Positions 22,333 to 28,696 of a DNA stretch of 29,156 nucleotides are shown here, piece by piece. This stretch comes from a virus, in IMG/VR virus record IMGVR_UViG_3300032360_000039, positions 1 through 29,156 of that record, one strand, 5' to 3'. The position numbers and the translations under genes were made by a program. Every line of letters starts with the position of its first letter. The first letter of the stretch is position 1. A model generated the notes under the pieces. That model was not told the DNA's origin. It was given only the letters and a program-made list of their open reading frames with translations, and ran no database searches.

Positions 22333-24260
22333 TAGACCTCCAGAATCTTAGCTAGACCACCAGATGCACTTGGCTTTCTTCCCCAGGAATCTTTAAGAGT
22401 TTGCATAATTGTTTCTGGGCCCATGCCTCGTTCCTGCATTAACAACGCTTCATCGATCGTTGCTAAAATTTCTGCTACTCTTTGAGGATCATTATCTGCC
22501 AATATCTTATCTAAAAGCTCATCATCAATTTTACCTTGATAGTATGCTTTTATCTTTTCTCTATTTGGTGAAAAGGTTCTGTTTCTTGTTTCAAAATCTT
22601 TAACAGCTTCTAGAGTTTCATATTTAGTTCCTTTGGGTAAATCGGATGCTCTTTGAAGTGTTCCTTCACCAAATTTTTCATCAACACCTTTTATTAAACT
22701 TTTGATTCCCATGTTTTTTCTAACCTGCAACCCAAACCTCATCTGGACTTCGTCTAATACTAAACCATAAACATCCGTCTGAGCACGATCAGTAAGATCA
22801 TCCAGAAGTTTACCGCCAAAAAGTTTAGGATTATTTTCAACTAAAGCTTCTGCCGCCATTGATGCATCATATTTATAATCACCCGTTGGAAAAATATCGT
22901 CGACAGCATCTTTAATCACTTTTTTATTAATTTTTCTTAGTAAAGTTTTAGATAAACCTGATCCCCATTTAAAACCAGCTCTGCCACCGCTTGCAAAAGG
23001 AATATCGTCAGTACCCAAACCATAAGGTCTGTTAACCGTAAATTCTGAAAAATCTATAGCTTCTCTGTCAAAAAACGGATCGTTAATGCCTCTTCCACGT
23101 GAATCTTTAGCGTTTACAATAAAATCGGTAAATGCGTCGATATTTTCCTTAGTCGCATTTTTCGGCAAATTTTCTGTAGCATTTTTTCCAAAATATTTTA
23201 CAAATAAATTAATCGGATCACCTTCTCGGCCTCCTCCGCCTTCAGTAATGTATTTAAAGTCTATTTCCTTTACAAAATCTCTTAAACCGCTCCCTGTTTG
23301 ACCTTCTTTTTTCATCAATAGTAGTAATGCGTCTCTAGCAGATGCTCTCATCTGCGGAATATTGTGCCCCTCCTGCTCTAAAAGCCTCGCAACGTCTACA
23401 TGGCCCTTATCAAAATGAGATTGGTACAAACCTTCAAAATCATAAGCGTTTTTTACTTCTGCTTCGGTATAAACACCTTTGATTTGCGGATCTTTTAAAA
23501 GTGCTTCTGCTTTTTGAACATGAACTTCATTTTTTGGATTAAATCTGCTTGCATAGGACGCTTTTTCAGCGGTAGGATCTATAAATTCATACGTTCCAGC
23601 TTTGTCAACCTCGCCTTTACCAACTTGTCCTAACTCATCGGACATTTGTTGAATTTTTTTCATCCGATCGCTAATACGAGTCATTAAACCACCCGTCGGT
23701 AAAAGATTTTCTTCTGCATCTAAATCATCAGAAATTGATCCCACCCCTCTACTTTTTTTAATTTCTTCCCATTTAAAAAAATCAGCTTGCTTAGAAGGAT
23801 CTAGTCCCGCTTTTCTCATAGCAGCACTTTCTGCTTCGGCTAGTTTTCCTACTTGATCAAATAAAGGTCTCTGTTGTTCCAACATTTGAGTTGTTCTTAA
23901 AGATCCTAAACCCTCTTGTGTCAGATCCCCGGTTCTTGATGCCATATCTGTGATGTTCGCAGGTGGATTATAAGCTTTTTGAAGCGTAATTAAATTGTCT
24001 TTTAGACGTTGTAGTTGAATATCGTTTAATTTGTTTGCAACCGCGTAGCCTCCAGCCGTTTCCGCTTCGCCAATAACTCTTTCTAGAGGAAACCCGGAGT
24101 TCATTAAGCCATCTATGTCTATCTGACCCTGGAACAGGGCTTGTTTCGGTCCTTTTCCTAAAAAATTAATATTGGTTTTAGTTCCCATAAATTTTTGGGG
24201 ATTTCCACCAAGACCTTTAATGAGATTTAAAATTTCTTCGATAATAATTCGTCTAGCCAT
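22332..24260 (-). CDS. Large putative internal virion protein (642 aa)
   Basis: A mostly helical, charged protein. Landmarks: N-terminal RIIIEEILNLIKGLGGNPQK; AEAESAAMRKAGLDPSK near 141-157; ASGGRAGFKWGSGLSKTLLR near 423-442; KNMGIKSLIKGVDEKFGEGT in the last quarter; and a C-terminal end SASGGLAKILEV. The GGR and GGLA motifs are shared with neighbours. No catalytic site or signal peptide is seen. It overlaps terL by 8 bases and is joined to the 828-aa gene by TAATG. The position between terminase and portal, in a podovirus-like order, suggests an ejected or internal head protein; not a recognised family with known function. Confidence 0.6.
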   Translation of the reverse strand: MARRIIIEEILNLIKGLGGNPQKFMGTKTNINFLGKGPKQALFQGQIDIDGLMNSGFPLERVIGEAETAGGYAVANKLNDIQLQRLKDNLITLQKAYNPPANITDMASRTGDLTQEGLGSLRTTQMLEQQRPLFDQVGKLAEAESAAMRKAGLDPSKQADFFKWEEIKKSRGVGSISDDLDAEENLLPTGGLMTRISDRMKKIQQMSDELGQVGKGEVDKAGTYEFIDPTAEKASYASRFNPKNEVHVQKAEALLKDPQIKGVYTEAEVKNAYDFEGLYQSHFDKGHVDVARLLEQEGHNIPQMRASARDALLLLMKKEGQTGSGLRDFVKEIDFKYITEGGGGREGDPINLFVKYFGKNATENLPKNATKENIDAFTDFIVNAKDSRGRGINDPFFDREAIDFSEFTVNRPYGLGTDDIPFASGGRAGFKWGSGLSKTLLRKINKKVIKDAVDDIFPTGDYKYDASMAAEALVENNPKLFGGKLLDDLTDRAQTDVYGLVLDEVQMRFGLQVRKNMGIKSLIKGVDEKFGEGTLQRASDLPKGTKYETLEAVKDFETRNRTFSPNREKIKAYYQGKIDDELLDKILADNDPQRVAEILATIDEALLMQERGMGPETIMQTLKDSWGRKPSASGGLAKILEV

Positions 24261-25731
24261 AATATTTCAATTGATTACTCCTTACAATTTTTTCCTCTTT
24301 GTAATCTTCGGGATGCGGAACGAGTCCTCCCTGTCTTACACGCATGATCGCTTGTGTCGTACTATCGACGTAGTCATCATGATCGCCATATGGAAACGAC
24401 GCACACTCCTCGATCACTTCCTGCGCAAAGTGTTCGTGTTTCGGTGCCCAAATCTTCCCCGCCTCAAAAAGAGGAGCGATTGAGTTCACTCTTACGTGTT
24501 TATCATTGCCTCTCGACGGTGTAAAGTTAATTACAGGTATATCCATTTGCCGAAGCTCGTGAGTCAGAGGAATCCCTGATGCCTTGGCCTCGATTATAAC
24601 CATGTCCGGACGCCAGTACATGTACTCTTCCTGAGCAACTCTCCGTAGTTCAGGGAACTCGTACCTGTCTTTAAACGCACTTAGTAAAATTATATTATGA
24701 CCAGTGTCCTCTCTATGAAAAACACCCCAAGTGGTCACTGCCGAAAAGTCGGCTGTTTCTTTTTTCATAAAAGCGGTATCGTAGCTTTGAATTGTATATT
24801 CTATTTTAGGTGGCTCTTTATGTGTCCAGTCTTTCCACCATTCACGCTTGATAATGGCTCCTTCTTCAGCAGTCGGTTGCTGCATATATTGGGCATTCCA
24901 ATTGGAAACAGGGATCGAGGCTTTTGTTTTTTCTAATTCTTCCAATTTCCAATAACCGGGCCATACGGGTTCGCCGCTTGGCATGATAGCTGGAAGTTCA
25001 ACCACATCCCATTTATCACCATCTTCAGAGGACATTGACTGAACAAGTTGACCAGTTAGGTCCTTAGTAGACCAACGAGTCATTACAATAACAATTTTAC
25101 CACCAGGTTGAAGACGTTGTCTTGGACCTGCCATATACCAGTTCCACGCCTTATCAAAAGACTTACCATCTGCTCTTACATCTTGTTCTTTGTGGGGATC
25201 ATCAATAATTAAAAGGTCAGCACCACGACCTGTGATCGCTCCGCCGACACCAGCTGCGAAATACTCTCCGCCCTGCTGGGTTTTCCATTTTCCAGCTGCC
25301 TGGGAATCTTCTTGAAGTCTAGTGTTAAACATTTCTCCGTACTTTTGCTCATCAATAAGATTCTTTGTCTTACGACCAAAGTCAATTGCAAGATCTGCTG
25401 TATGAGTTGCTTGAATAATTTTGTAAGCTGGGTTTCTACCTATCATCCATGCTGGTAGTAAATAGGACGCAAATTCAGATTTCGTATGCCTTGGAGGCAT
25501 GTTCACGATTAATCTGTTAATTTTACCGGAAGCCAGGGCATTAAACTTTTCACCAATGAGTCTATGATGTTCACCTTCAATAAATTCAGGCCACATATAT
25601 TTTACAAAATTTAAAAAATCATTTTTAACCAAATCCTGCATTTGGTCCAATGCTTCGTCAAGTTCTATGCTGGCTAATTCGTTGGCTTCTTCTGTCGATA
25701 AATTTTTTATAATATTTTTTGCATTATTCAT
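24253..25731 (-). CDS. terL: Terminase large subunit (DNA-packaging ATPase and nuclease)
   Basis: 492 aa, the usual length. ATPase domain: Walker A variant MPPRHTKS (78-85), Walker B LLIIDDP (173-179) and coupling motif VIVMTRWS (214-221). The RNase H-like nuclease domain has YDTAFMKKETADFSA with Asp318, DMVIIEAKASG with Glu381, and YGDHDDYVDS with Asp453, the three expected metal ligands. The enzyme docks on the portal, pumps DNA into the prohead and cuts the concatemer. No small subunit was recognised; it may lie outside the window or be one of the small genes at 26024-27409. The ATG at 25731 has no clear ribosome binding site. The following gene overlaps by 8 bases. Confidence 0.95.
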   Translation of the reverse strand: MNNAKNIIKNLSTEEANELASIELDEALDQMQDLVKNDFLNFVKYMWPEFIEGEHHRLIGEKFNALASGKINRLIVNMPPRHTKSEFASYLLPAWMIGRNPAYKIIQATHTADLAIDFGRKTKNLIDEQKYGEMFNTRLQEDSQAAGKWKTQQGGEYFAAGVGGAITGRGADLLIIDDPHKEQDVRADGKSFDKAWNWYMAGPRQRLQPGGKIVIVMTRWSTKDLTGQLVQSMSSEDGDKWDVVELPAIMPSGEPVWPGYWKLEELEKTKASIPVSNWNAQYMQQPTAEEGAIIKREWWKDWTHKEPPKIEYTIQSYDTAFMKKETADFSAVTTWGVFHREDTGHNIILLSAFKDRYEFPELRRVAQEEYMYWRPDMVIIEAKASGIPLTHELRQMDIPVINFTPSRGNDKHVRVNSIAPLFEAGKIWAPKHEHFAQEVIEECASFPYGDHDDYVDSTTQAIMRVRQGGLVPHPEDYKEEKIVRSNQLKYYG

Positions 25732-25907
25732 ATAAAACCCGAAATGAAAAAAACCTTACCATAACCGTCTGAATTAAGCAATAAAGGGTAAGATTGGGAC
25801 CCCTTTTTTTTGGTTTGGGGGGGTGGGCCCGATAGTTTTCAAGCTGTGCACAACCTGAAGTGGTACCTCTATTAAGAAAAAAAATTCAACCTATACTTGA
25901 TGATTAA

Positions 25908-25931
25908 ACTGCATAGCTTTAGGTATGCAGT
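25908..25931. repeat. 8-bp inverted repeat upstream of terL
   Basis: ACTGCATA (25908-25915) and TATGCAGT (25924-25931) are exact reverse complements around GCTTTAGG. It lies just past the terminator in the terL upstream gap. It could be an operator, a packaging-related site or a transcript hairpin. Confidence 0.45.
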
Positions 25932-25955
25932 ATTTGCATAGGATAAGCTAGGATT

Positions 25956-25987
25956 AAAAAAAAAACGAGGCGTCGCAAGACGCCTCG
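25956..25987 (-). terminator. Strong intrinsic terminator ending the small-gene block
   Basis: CGAGGCGTC (25966-25974) and GACGCCTCG (25979-25987) form a perfect GC-rich 9-bp stem with a 4-base loop. On the minus strand it is followed by ten T (25965-25956). This is a textbook rho-independent terminator separating the 28461-26024 block from terL and the structural genes. Confidence 0.92.
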
Positions 25988-25998
25988 TCACAGGTAAC

Positions 25999-26016
25999 AC
26001 TCTTATTGGTAAGAGT
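25999..26016 (-). repeat. Second hairpin just before the terminator
   Basis: ACTCTTA (25999-26005) and TAAGAGT (26010-26016) pair perfectly around TTGG. It lies between the 95-aa stop codon and the strong terminator. No T-run follows, so it is more likely a 3 prime end protecting hairpin than a second terminator. Confidence 0.5.
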
Positions 26017-26023
26017 TCTTTAG

Positions 26024-26311
26024 TTAGTTTAAAGTTTTAATCCTAGATTGTTGCCAAGTTTTATATTCATCTGATTGTTGCATATTATTCATTAGAGTTG
26101 GCAACACTAACAAAGCCATTGCATAACTCATGCACTCGTCTCCGATTTCTTTTGCACAATGTTCAACTCGTTTAATTGTTTCTTCTTTGCAATCTGCATT
26201 ATGAATAAACAAAGCCGAGTGGATTATCTTCGGTGTTAAATGTTTTGGAAATAAAATATCTTTGCCAAAAGATTTTGAATTGCCAAATGCTTTTTCTTTT
26301 TTTGTTTTCAT
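26024..26311 (-). CDS. 95-aa hypothetical protein
   Basis: A basic N-terminus (MKTKKEKAFGNSKSFGKDIL) is followed by a helical segment with Cys residues (IHNADCKEETIKRVEHCAKE, GDECMSYAMALLVLPTLMNN) and QSDEYKTWQQSRIKTLN. It has a good ribosome binding site (CAGGAG, 6 bases before ATG) and is the last gene before the strong terminator. There is no recognised family; a small terminase subunit cannot be excluded from its position but nothing in the sequence shows it. Confidence 0.6.
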   Translation of the reverse strand: MKTKKEKAFGNSKSFGKDILFPKHLTPKIIHSALFIHNADCKEETIKRVEHCAKEIGDECMSYAMALLVLPTLMNNMQQSDEYKTWQQSRIKTLN

Positions 26312-26335
26312 TATTCTCCTGTATTTAATATATAA

Positions 26336-26364
26336 TTATTATCATTGTACTGTTCTTCGGTCAA
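26336..26364 (-). promoter_or_regulatory. Possible promoter before the 95-aa gene
   Basis: The minus strand reads TTGACC (26364-26359), then GATAAT after 15 bases or TAATAA after 17, ahead of the ribosome binding site at about 26320. The -35 is good but the -10 spacing or match is imperfect, and it overlaps the end of the 120-aa gene. Confidence 0.35.
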
Positions 26365-26723
26365 GTGTTCTTTAATGTGATTGTTGTTGCTGTTGATGTG
26401 AATGGTACTTTTTCATAATCATTGCCATTGTATCTCATTCTATAATCTTGCGACTTTGTTGTAACAACTTGAATTGGAGTTTCACTTGGTTTCTTAACAG
26501 GGGCAATATTTACTACCTCTTGATAATGTACTTTCATAAATTGAAAAAAACAACTAACATTACAGAAATGGTTTTCCCAACCTTGAAACCAATGATAACC
26601 AGAAAAATCTCTTACTCTTATTTTTCTAGTTCTTAAAACTTTATTGTCGCCAGTTCCTCGCACCCTTGATTGAGTTTCAATCTTATGGCAATCTGGATTA
26701 TGACACCAATTATAATCACTCAT
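26361..26723 (-). CDS. 120-aa protein with zinc-finger-like Cys pairs
   Basis: Cys7 and Cys12 (YNWCHNPDCHK) and a second pair in NHFCNVSCFFQF near 53-60 give a CxxxxC...FCxxxC...F pattern like treble-clef or TRASH/MYM-type zinc folds. Arg-rich strands between (RVRGTGDNKVLRTRKIRVRD) could contact nucleic acid. The C-terminal 50 residues are Thr/Lys/Pro-rich. The start is supported by AAGGGAG upstream; it overlaps the 63-aa gene by 8 bases. A DNA- or RNA-binding regulator is possible; the family is not certain. Confidence 0.6.
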   Translation of the reverse strand: MSDYNWCHNPDCHKIETQSRVRGTGDNKVLRTRKIRVRDFSGYHWFQGWENHFCNVSCFFQFMKVHYQEVVNIAPVKKPSETPIQVVTTKSQDYRMRYNGNDYEKVPFTSTATTITLKNT

Positions 26724-26907
26724 CTTTTTTCTCCCTTATTTCTCCAATTACTTTTGCATGGCTCTGCAAAACTTTTTCAAGTGTTGCAATTCTTTGTTCT
26801 AACTTGTCCACTACTTTGTATAAGTTTTTTTTATCTTCTTGTAAGTTTTCAATTATTCTTTCATTAGTAATAATTCCAATGTTGCCCTCATCATTATTTA
26901 ATTGCAT
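26716..26907 (-). CDS. 63-aa coiled-coil protein
   Basis: After NNDEGNIGIITNERIIENLQ the sequence is a regular heptad pattern (KKNLYKVVDKLEQRIATLEK, VLQSHAKVIGEIREKKDE), so a short dimeric or trimeric coiled coil is likely. The start at 26907 has AGAGAGG four bases before the ATG. Overlaps on both sides show operon coupling. No function is recognised. Confidence 0.6.
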   Translation of the reverse strand: MQLNNDEGNIGIITNERIIENLQEDKKNLYKVVDKLEQRIATLEKVLQSHAKVIGEIREKKDE

Positions 26908-27016
26908 TTAACCTCTCTTGTTTTTTTATTTCTTTTTTGTTTTTATAATCTTGCCAATAAAAATAGGCGTGAGAAATTATCACGCCTAAAATTATCAAAA
27001 ACAAATCTTTAAACAT
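26894..27016 (-). CDS. About 40-aa single-pass membrane protein
   Basis: From the ATG at 27016 the product is MFKDLFLIILGVIISHAYFY, then WQDYKNKKEIKKQERLNAIK: one membrane span followed by a basic cytoplasmic-type tail. This start overlaps the 56-aa gene by 8 bases (ATGTTTAA) and is preferred to a longer frame opening with GTG at 27106; ATG 27043 is an alternative. A perfect 9-bp hairpin with a following T-rich run lies inside the coding region (26964-26988). Small membrane proteins in phage early blocks often act in lysis timing or superinfection exclusion; which applies here is unknown. Confidence 0.5.
   Translation of the reverse strand: MFKDLFLIILGVIISHAYFYWQDYKNKKEIKKQERLNAIK
26964..26988 (-). 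terminator. Terminator-like hairpin inside the small membrane gene
   Basis: TAGGCGTGA (26964-26972) and TCACGCCTA (26980-26988) form a perfect 9-bp stem with a 7-base loop. On the minus strand TTTTTATT follows (26963-26956). It looks like an intrinsic terminator but lies within the ORF, so it would give partial termination. Confidence 0.6.
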
Positions 27017-27179
27017 TAAGTTGATTTGCTTTCCATTTTTCATACTCTTGTTCGTTCTTATCTTCCAACTCACACTCTCTTGAAATTGCGTCACAAATAT
27101 TCTCACGCATATTTTTAACTTCTTTAAGAGTATCTAACATCATAACTTTTTTTATGATTTCTAGTTTTAGTTTTTCCAT
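27009..27179 (-). CDS. 56-aa charged helical protein
   Basis: The start is placed at the ATG at 27179, which forms a TAATG junction with the 76-aa gene and has GGGAG eight bases upstream. An upstream in-frame TTG at 27194 is less likely. The product (MEKLKLEIIKKVMMLDTLKE, NMRENICDAISRECELEDKN) is helical and charged. The last codons overlap the membrane protein. No function is recognised. Confidence 0.6.
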   Translation of the reverse strand: MEKLKLEIIKKVMMLDTLKEVKNMRENICDAISRECELEDKNEQEYEKWKANQLNV

Positions 27180-27409
27180 TATTTTATCTCCCAATTATCT
27201 CTAGCACATCTGTATCTATCTCCACCCATTGCACTAGACTGGTCAACATCAAAATATGTAAAAAGTTTGTGTCCTGTTTTAGAAACCCACTCACCACATT
27301 TACCAATGATGAATTTGCCATTTCTAACAACTTCCTCTCCATCTAGTTTAGTGTATTTGATTATGAAAGTTTGATTGTCTTTCATGTTGTATATGTTTTT
27401 TATTGTCAT
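27179..27409 (-). CDS. 76-aa conserved phage protein (YRCARDNW end)
   Basis: A compact beta-rich protein: FIIKYTKLDGEEVVRNGKF, then WVSKTGHKLFTYFDVD and YRCARDNWEIK. I associate the YFDVD...YRCARDNW pattern with small marine phage proteins of unknown function. It has the strongest initiation signals of the block: AGGAG five bases before ATG and a near-consensus promoter 27 bases upstream. The ribosome binding site is one arm of a 12-bp inverted repeat (27411-27450). Confidence 0.65.
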   Translation of the reverse strand: MTIKNIYNMKDNQTFIIKYTKLDGEEVVRNGKFIIGKCGEWVSKTGHKLFTYFDVDQSSAMGGDRYRCARDNWEIK

Positions 27410-27410
27410 G

Positions 27411-27450
27411 TTTCTCCTGTATGTTAATTAGTGGGAGTATACAGGAGAAA
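27411..27450 (-). promoter_or_regulatory. 12-bp inverted repeat joining the promoter -10 region to the ribosome binding site
   Basis: TTTCTCCTGTAT (27411-27422) and ATACAGGAGAAA (27439-27450) are exact reverse complements around 16 bases. One arm covers the ribosome binding site of the 76-aa gene and the other covers the spacer and part of the -10. A read-through transcript from the 327-aa gene would fold and hide the ribosome binding site. A transcript starting at the local promoter would begin inside the loop and leave the site free. Confidence 0.75.
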
Positions 27451-27464
27451 ACAACTACAGTCAA
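27436..27464 (-). promoter_or_regulatory. Near-consensus sigma-70-type promoter
   Basis: On the minus strand, TTGACT (27464-27459), a 17-base spacer and TATACT (27441-27436) match TTGACA/TATAAT at five of six positions each. The expected start is near 27430, giving a leader of about 20 bases to the ATG at 27409. It would drive the small genes at 27409-26024. Confidence 0.85.
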
Positions 27465-27477
27465 TAGTTAGAAAAAA

Positions 27478-28461
27478 TTAATTTGCAACTTCTGATTGTG
27501 CCATATAAGCCATTCTCTCGGCTATTTTTTCTGCTTGAGTTTTAGGTCTATTGTTCTTCATTCCTTTTATTCTATCTGCTAGATTTTTAGGATTATAGAT
27601 TACAAGCCCAGTTGAGTTTGTTCTGATTATTTCTGCGTCATTCATATTCAAACCAAGTTCTTTTGATAACTCAATCGCCTCGTCTAAATATTTATAACCT
27701 TTTAAACCGATTTTAATTTCTTTCATCTGGTTTAAAATAGATTTAATCCATTTACCATGTGCAATTACAAATTTACCTTTTGCAATTTTCCAATCTTGCA
27801 ACATCATAAACTCTTGTTCTGAACAAAGTAAAGTTCTATCTCGGCAATACTCCCTACCGATTAAATCTAATTGATACTTCTCATTCCATTCTTTGCCATA
27901 ACCCTTGTCATCATCTCCAAGATATTTGTCATTTGCGTCTTTAAATTTTGTTAAATGTGGGTTATTTTCTTTGCCCTCTTGTTCAATCAAAATATCTGGG
28001 TTGCAATTATCTTGTGCTTTTAACTCGTCTCTAAACAAAGCATAACCATATTCATTGTCGCCTCTTGAATGAGAAGAATTATTTTCAGTATCAATGCTCC
28101 CACTTAATCGGAAGTCAAAATGTTTTTCTATTGGTACATTCTCCTCAATTTTAAGATTATTGTCATAATCTCTTGTTTCCTTTTTGCCTAAATAATGAAA
28201 ATGAAAACAACTATCTTTTGCAATAGTGTTCACATTCTCAAATTTATTTTGTAGGTAGTATGCTTTTTCAACATCACTTGGTGTATAATGTCGTCTAACT
28301 ATTTCTTCAGCAATTCTCCAAGCATTGTCATTTATGTCAATTTGGTCGCCTTTTAAATTGTCATAAGTTTCTTTTTCGTGAGTATCTTCTGCCTCTAAAT
28401 GTACTCTCATTCTATTGGCAATCTTATTTCTATACTCTTGATTTAATCGTATTCTACTCAT
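27478..28461 (-). CDS. 327-aa hypothetical phage protein
   Basis: N-terminus MSRIRLNQEYRNKIANRMRV with a helical region (NAWRIAEEIVRRHYTPSDVE), a His/Phe-rich strand (CFHFHYLGKKE), an acidic low-complexity middle (GDDDKGYGKEW) and a helical C-terminal third (YLDEAIELSKELGLNMNDAE). The opening RIRLNxxxRxKI resembles uncharacterised marine phage early-region proteins; a relation to the Nmad5 nucleotide-modification-associated group occurred to me but is weak. AAGGAG lies before the ATG. It is the first gene after the inverted-repeat array and reads away from it. Confidence 0.65.
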   Translation of the reverse strand: MSRIRLNQEYRNKIANRMRVHLEAEDTHEKETYDNLKGDQIDINDNAWRIAEEIVRRHYTPSDVEKAYYLQNKFENVNTIAKDSCFHFHYLGKKETRDYDNNLKIEENVPIEKHFDFRLSGSIDTENNSSHSRGDNEYGYALFRDELKAQDNCNPDILIEQEGKENNPHLTKFKDANDKYLGDDDKGYGKEWNEKYQLDLIGREYCRDRTLLCSEQEFMMLQDWKIAKGKFVIAHGKWIKSILNQMKEIKIGLKGYKYLDEAIELSKELGLNMNDAEIIRTNSTGLVIYNPKNLADRIKGMKNNRPKTQAEKIAERMAYMAQSEVAN

Positions 28462-28507
28462 GTATTCTCCTTTTTATTTTTATTTTGCATTATTTTTAAT
28501 TTACACT

Positions 28508-28526
28508 ATTGACATTCTTTGTCAAT
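28508..28526. promoter_or_regulatory. Palindrome carrying -35-like elements on both strands
   Basis: ATTGACA (28508-28514) and TGTCAAT (28520-28526) are exact reverse complements around TTCTT. The plus strand offers TTGACA, 17 bases, TATATA (28532-28537), pointing into the repeat array. The minus strand offers TTGACA, 16 bases, TAAATT (28503-28498), pointing to the 327-aa gene. Both -10 matches are only moderate. Confidence 0.5.
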
Positions 28527-28581
28527 GGGATTATATATTATTTTATATTATTTAAAAAAACTTAATATAACATTTAAGCAT

Positions 28582-28617
28582 ACTTGCAGTTGGCAGTAAA
28601 AAAACGCAACTGCAAGT
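28582..28617. repeat. 11-bp hairpin in the noncoding region
   Basis: ACTTGCAGTTG (28582-28592) and CAACTGCAAGT (28607-28617) are exact reverse complements around a 14-base A-rich loop. No T-run follows on either strand, so it is not a typical terminator. Confidence 0.7.
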
Positions 28618-28644
28618 TGCAGAAAGAAGATACAACCTGAGATT

Positions 28645-28675
28645 GAAAAAAAATTTTTTTATATTTATATAAAAT
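28645..28675. other. AT-rich tract next to the repeat array
   Basis: An uninterrupted run of A and T, beginning with eight A and seven T and continuing TATATTTATATAAAA. Such tracts melt easily and are typical of unwinding elements beside replication initiator sites; here it sits directly before the first large inverted repeat. Confidence 0.5.
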
Positions 28676-28696
28676 GTAAGGGTTCAAGCTACAAGC

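Larger units (their letters stand above)
25732..26023. other. 292-base noncoding gap between terL and the small-gene block
   Basis: No credible gene. It holds, from high to low coordinates: two hairpins after the 95-aa gene (separate terminator entry), an 8-bp inverted repeat ACTGCATA/TATGCAGT (25908-25931), A-rich and T-rich runs, and an odd run of seven G, T and three G (25818-25828) beside eight T. A pac/cos-type site or the terL promoter region would be expected here, but no clear promoter was found. Confidence 0.6.

Noticed and set aside
25784-25812. Plus-strand terminator from AAAGGG/CCCTTT followed by T8
   Set aside because: The stem is only 6 bp with a long loop, and there is no plus-strand gene upstream to terminate.
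26024-26311. Small terminase subunit
   Set aside because: Position upstream of terL is suggestive, but a strong terminator lies between them and no helix-turn-helix or family motif is visible; left as hypothetical.
27017-27106. N-terminal 30-residue extension of the small membrane protein from a GTG start
   Set aside because: It would overlap the 56-aa gene by 98 bases and has no ribosome binding site; ATG at 27016 gives a normal 8-base overlap.
27180-27194. TTG start adding five residues to the 56-aa protein
   Set aside because: The ATG at 27179 has GGGAG at proper spacing and forms a TAATG junction.
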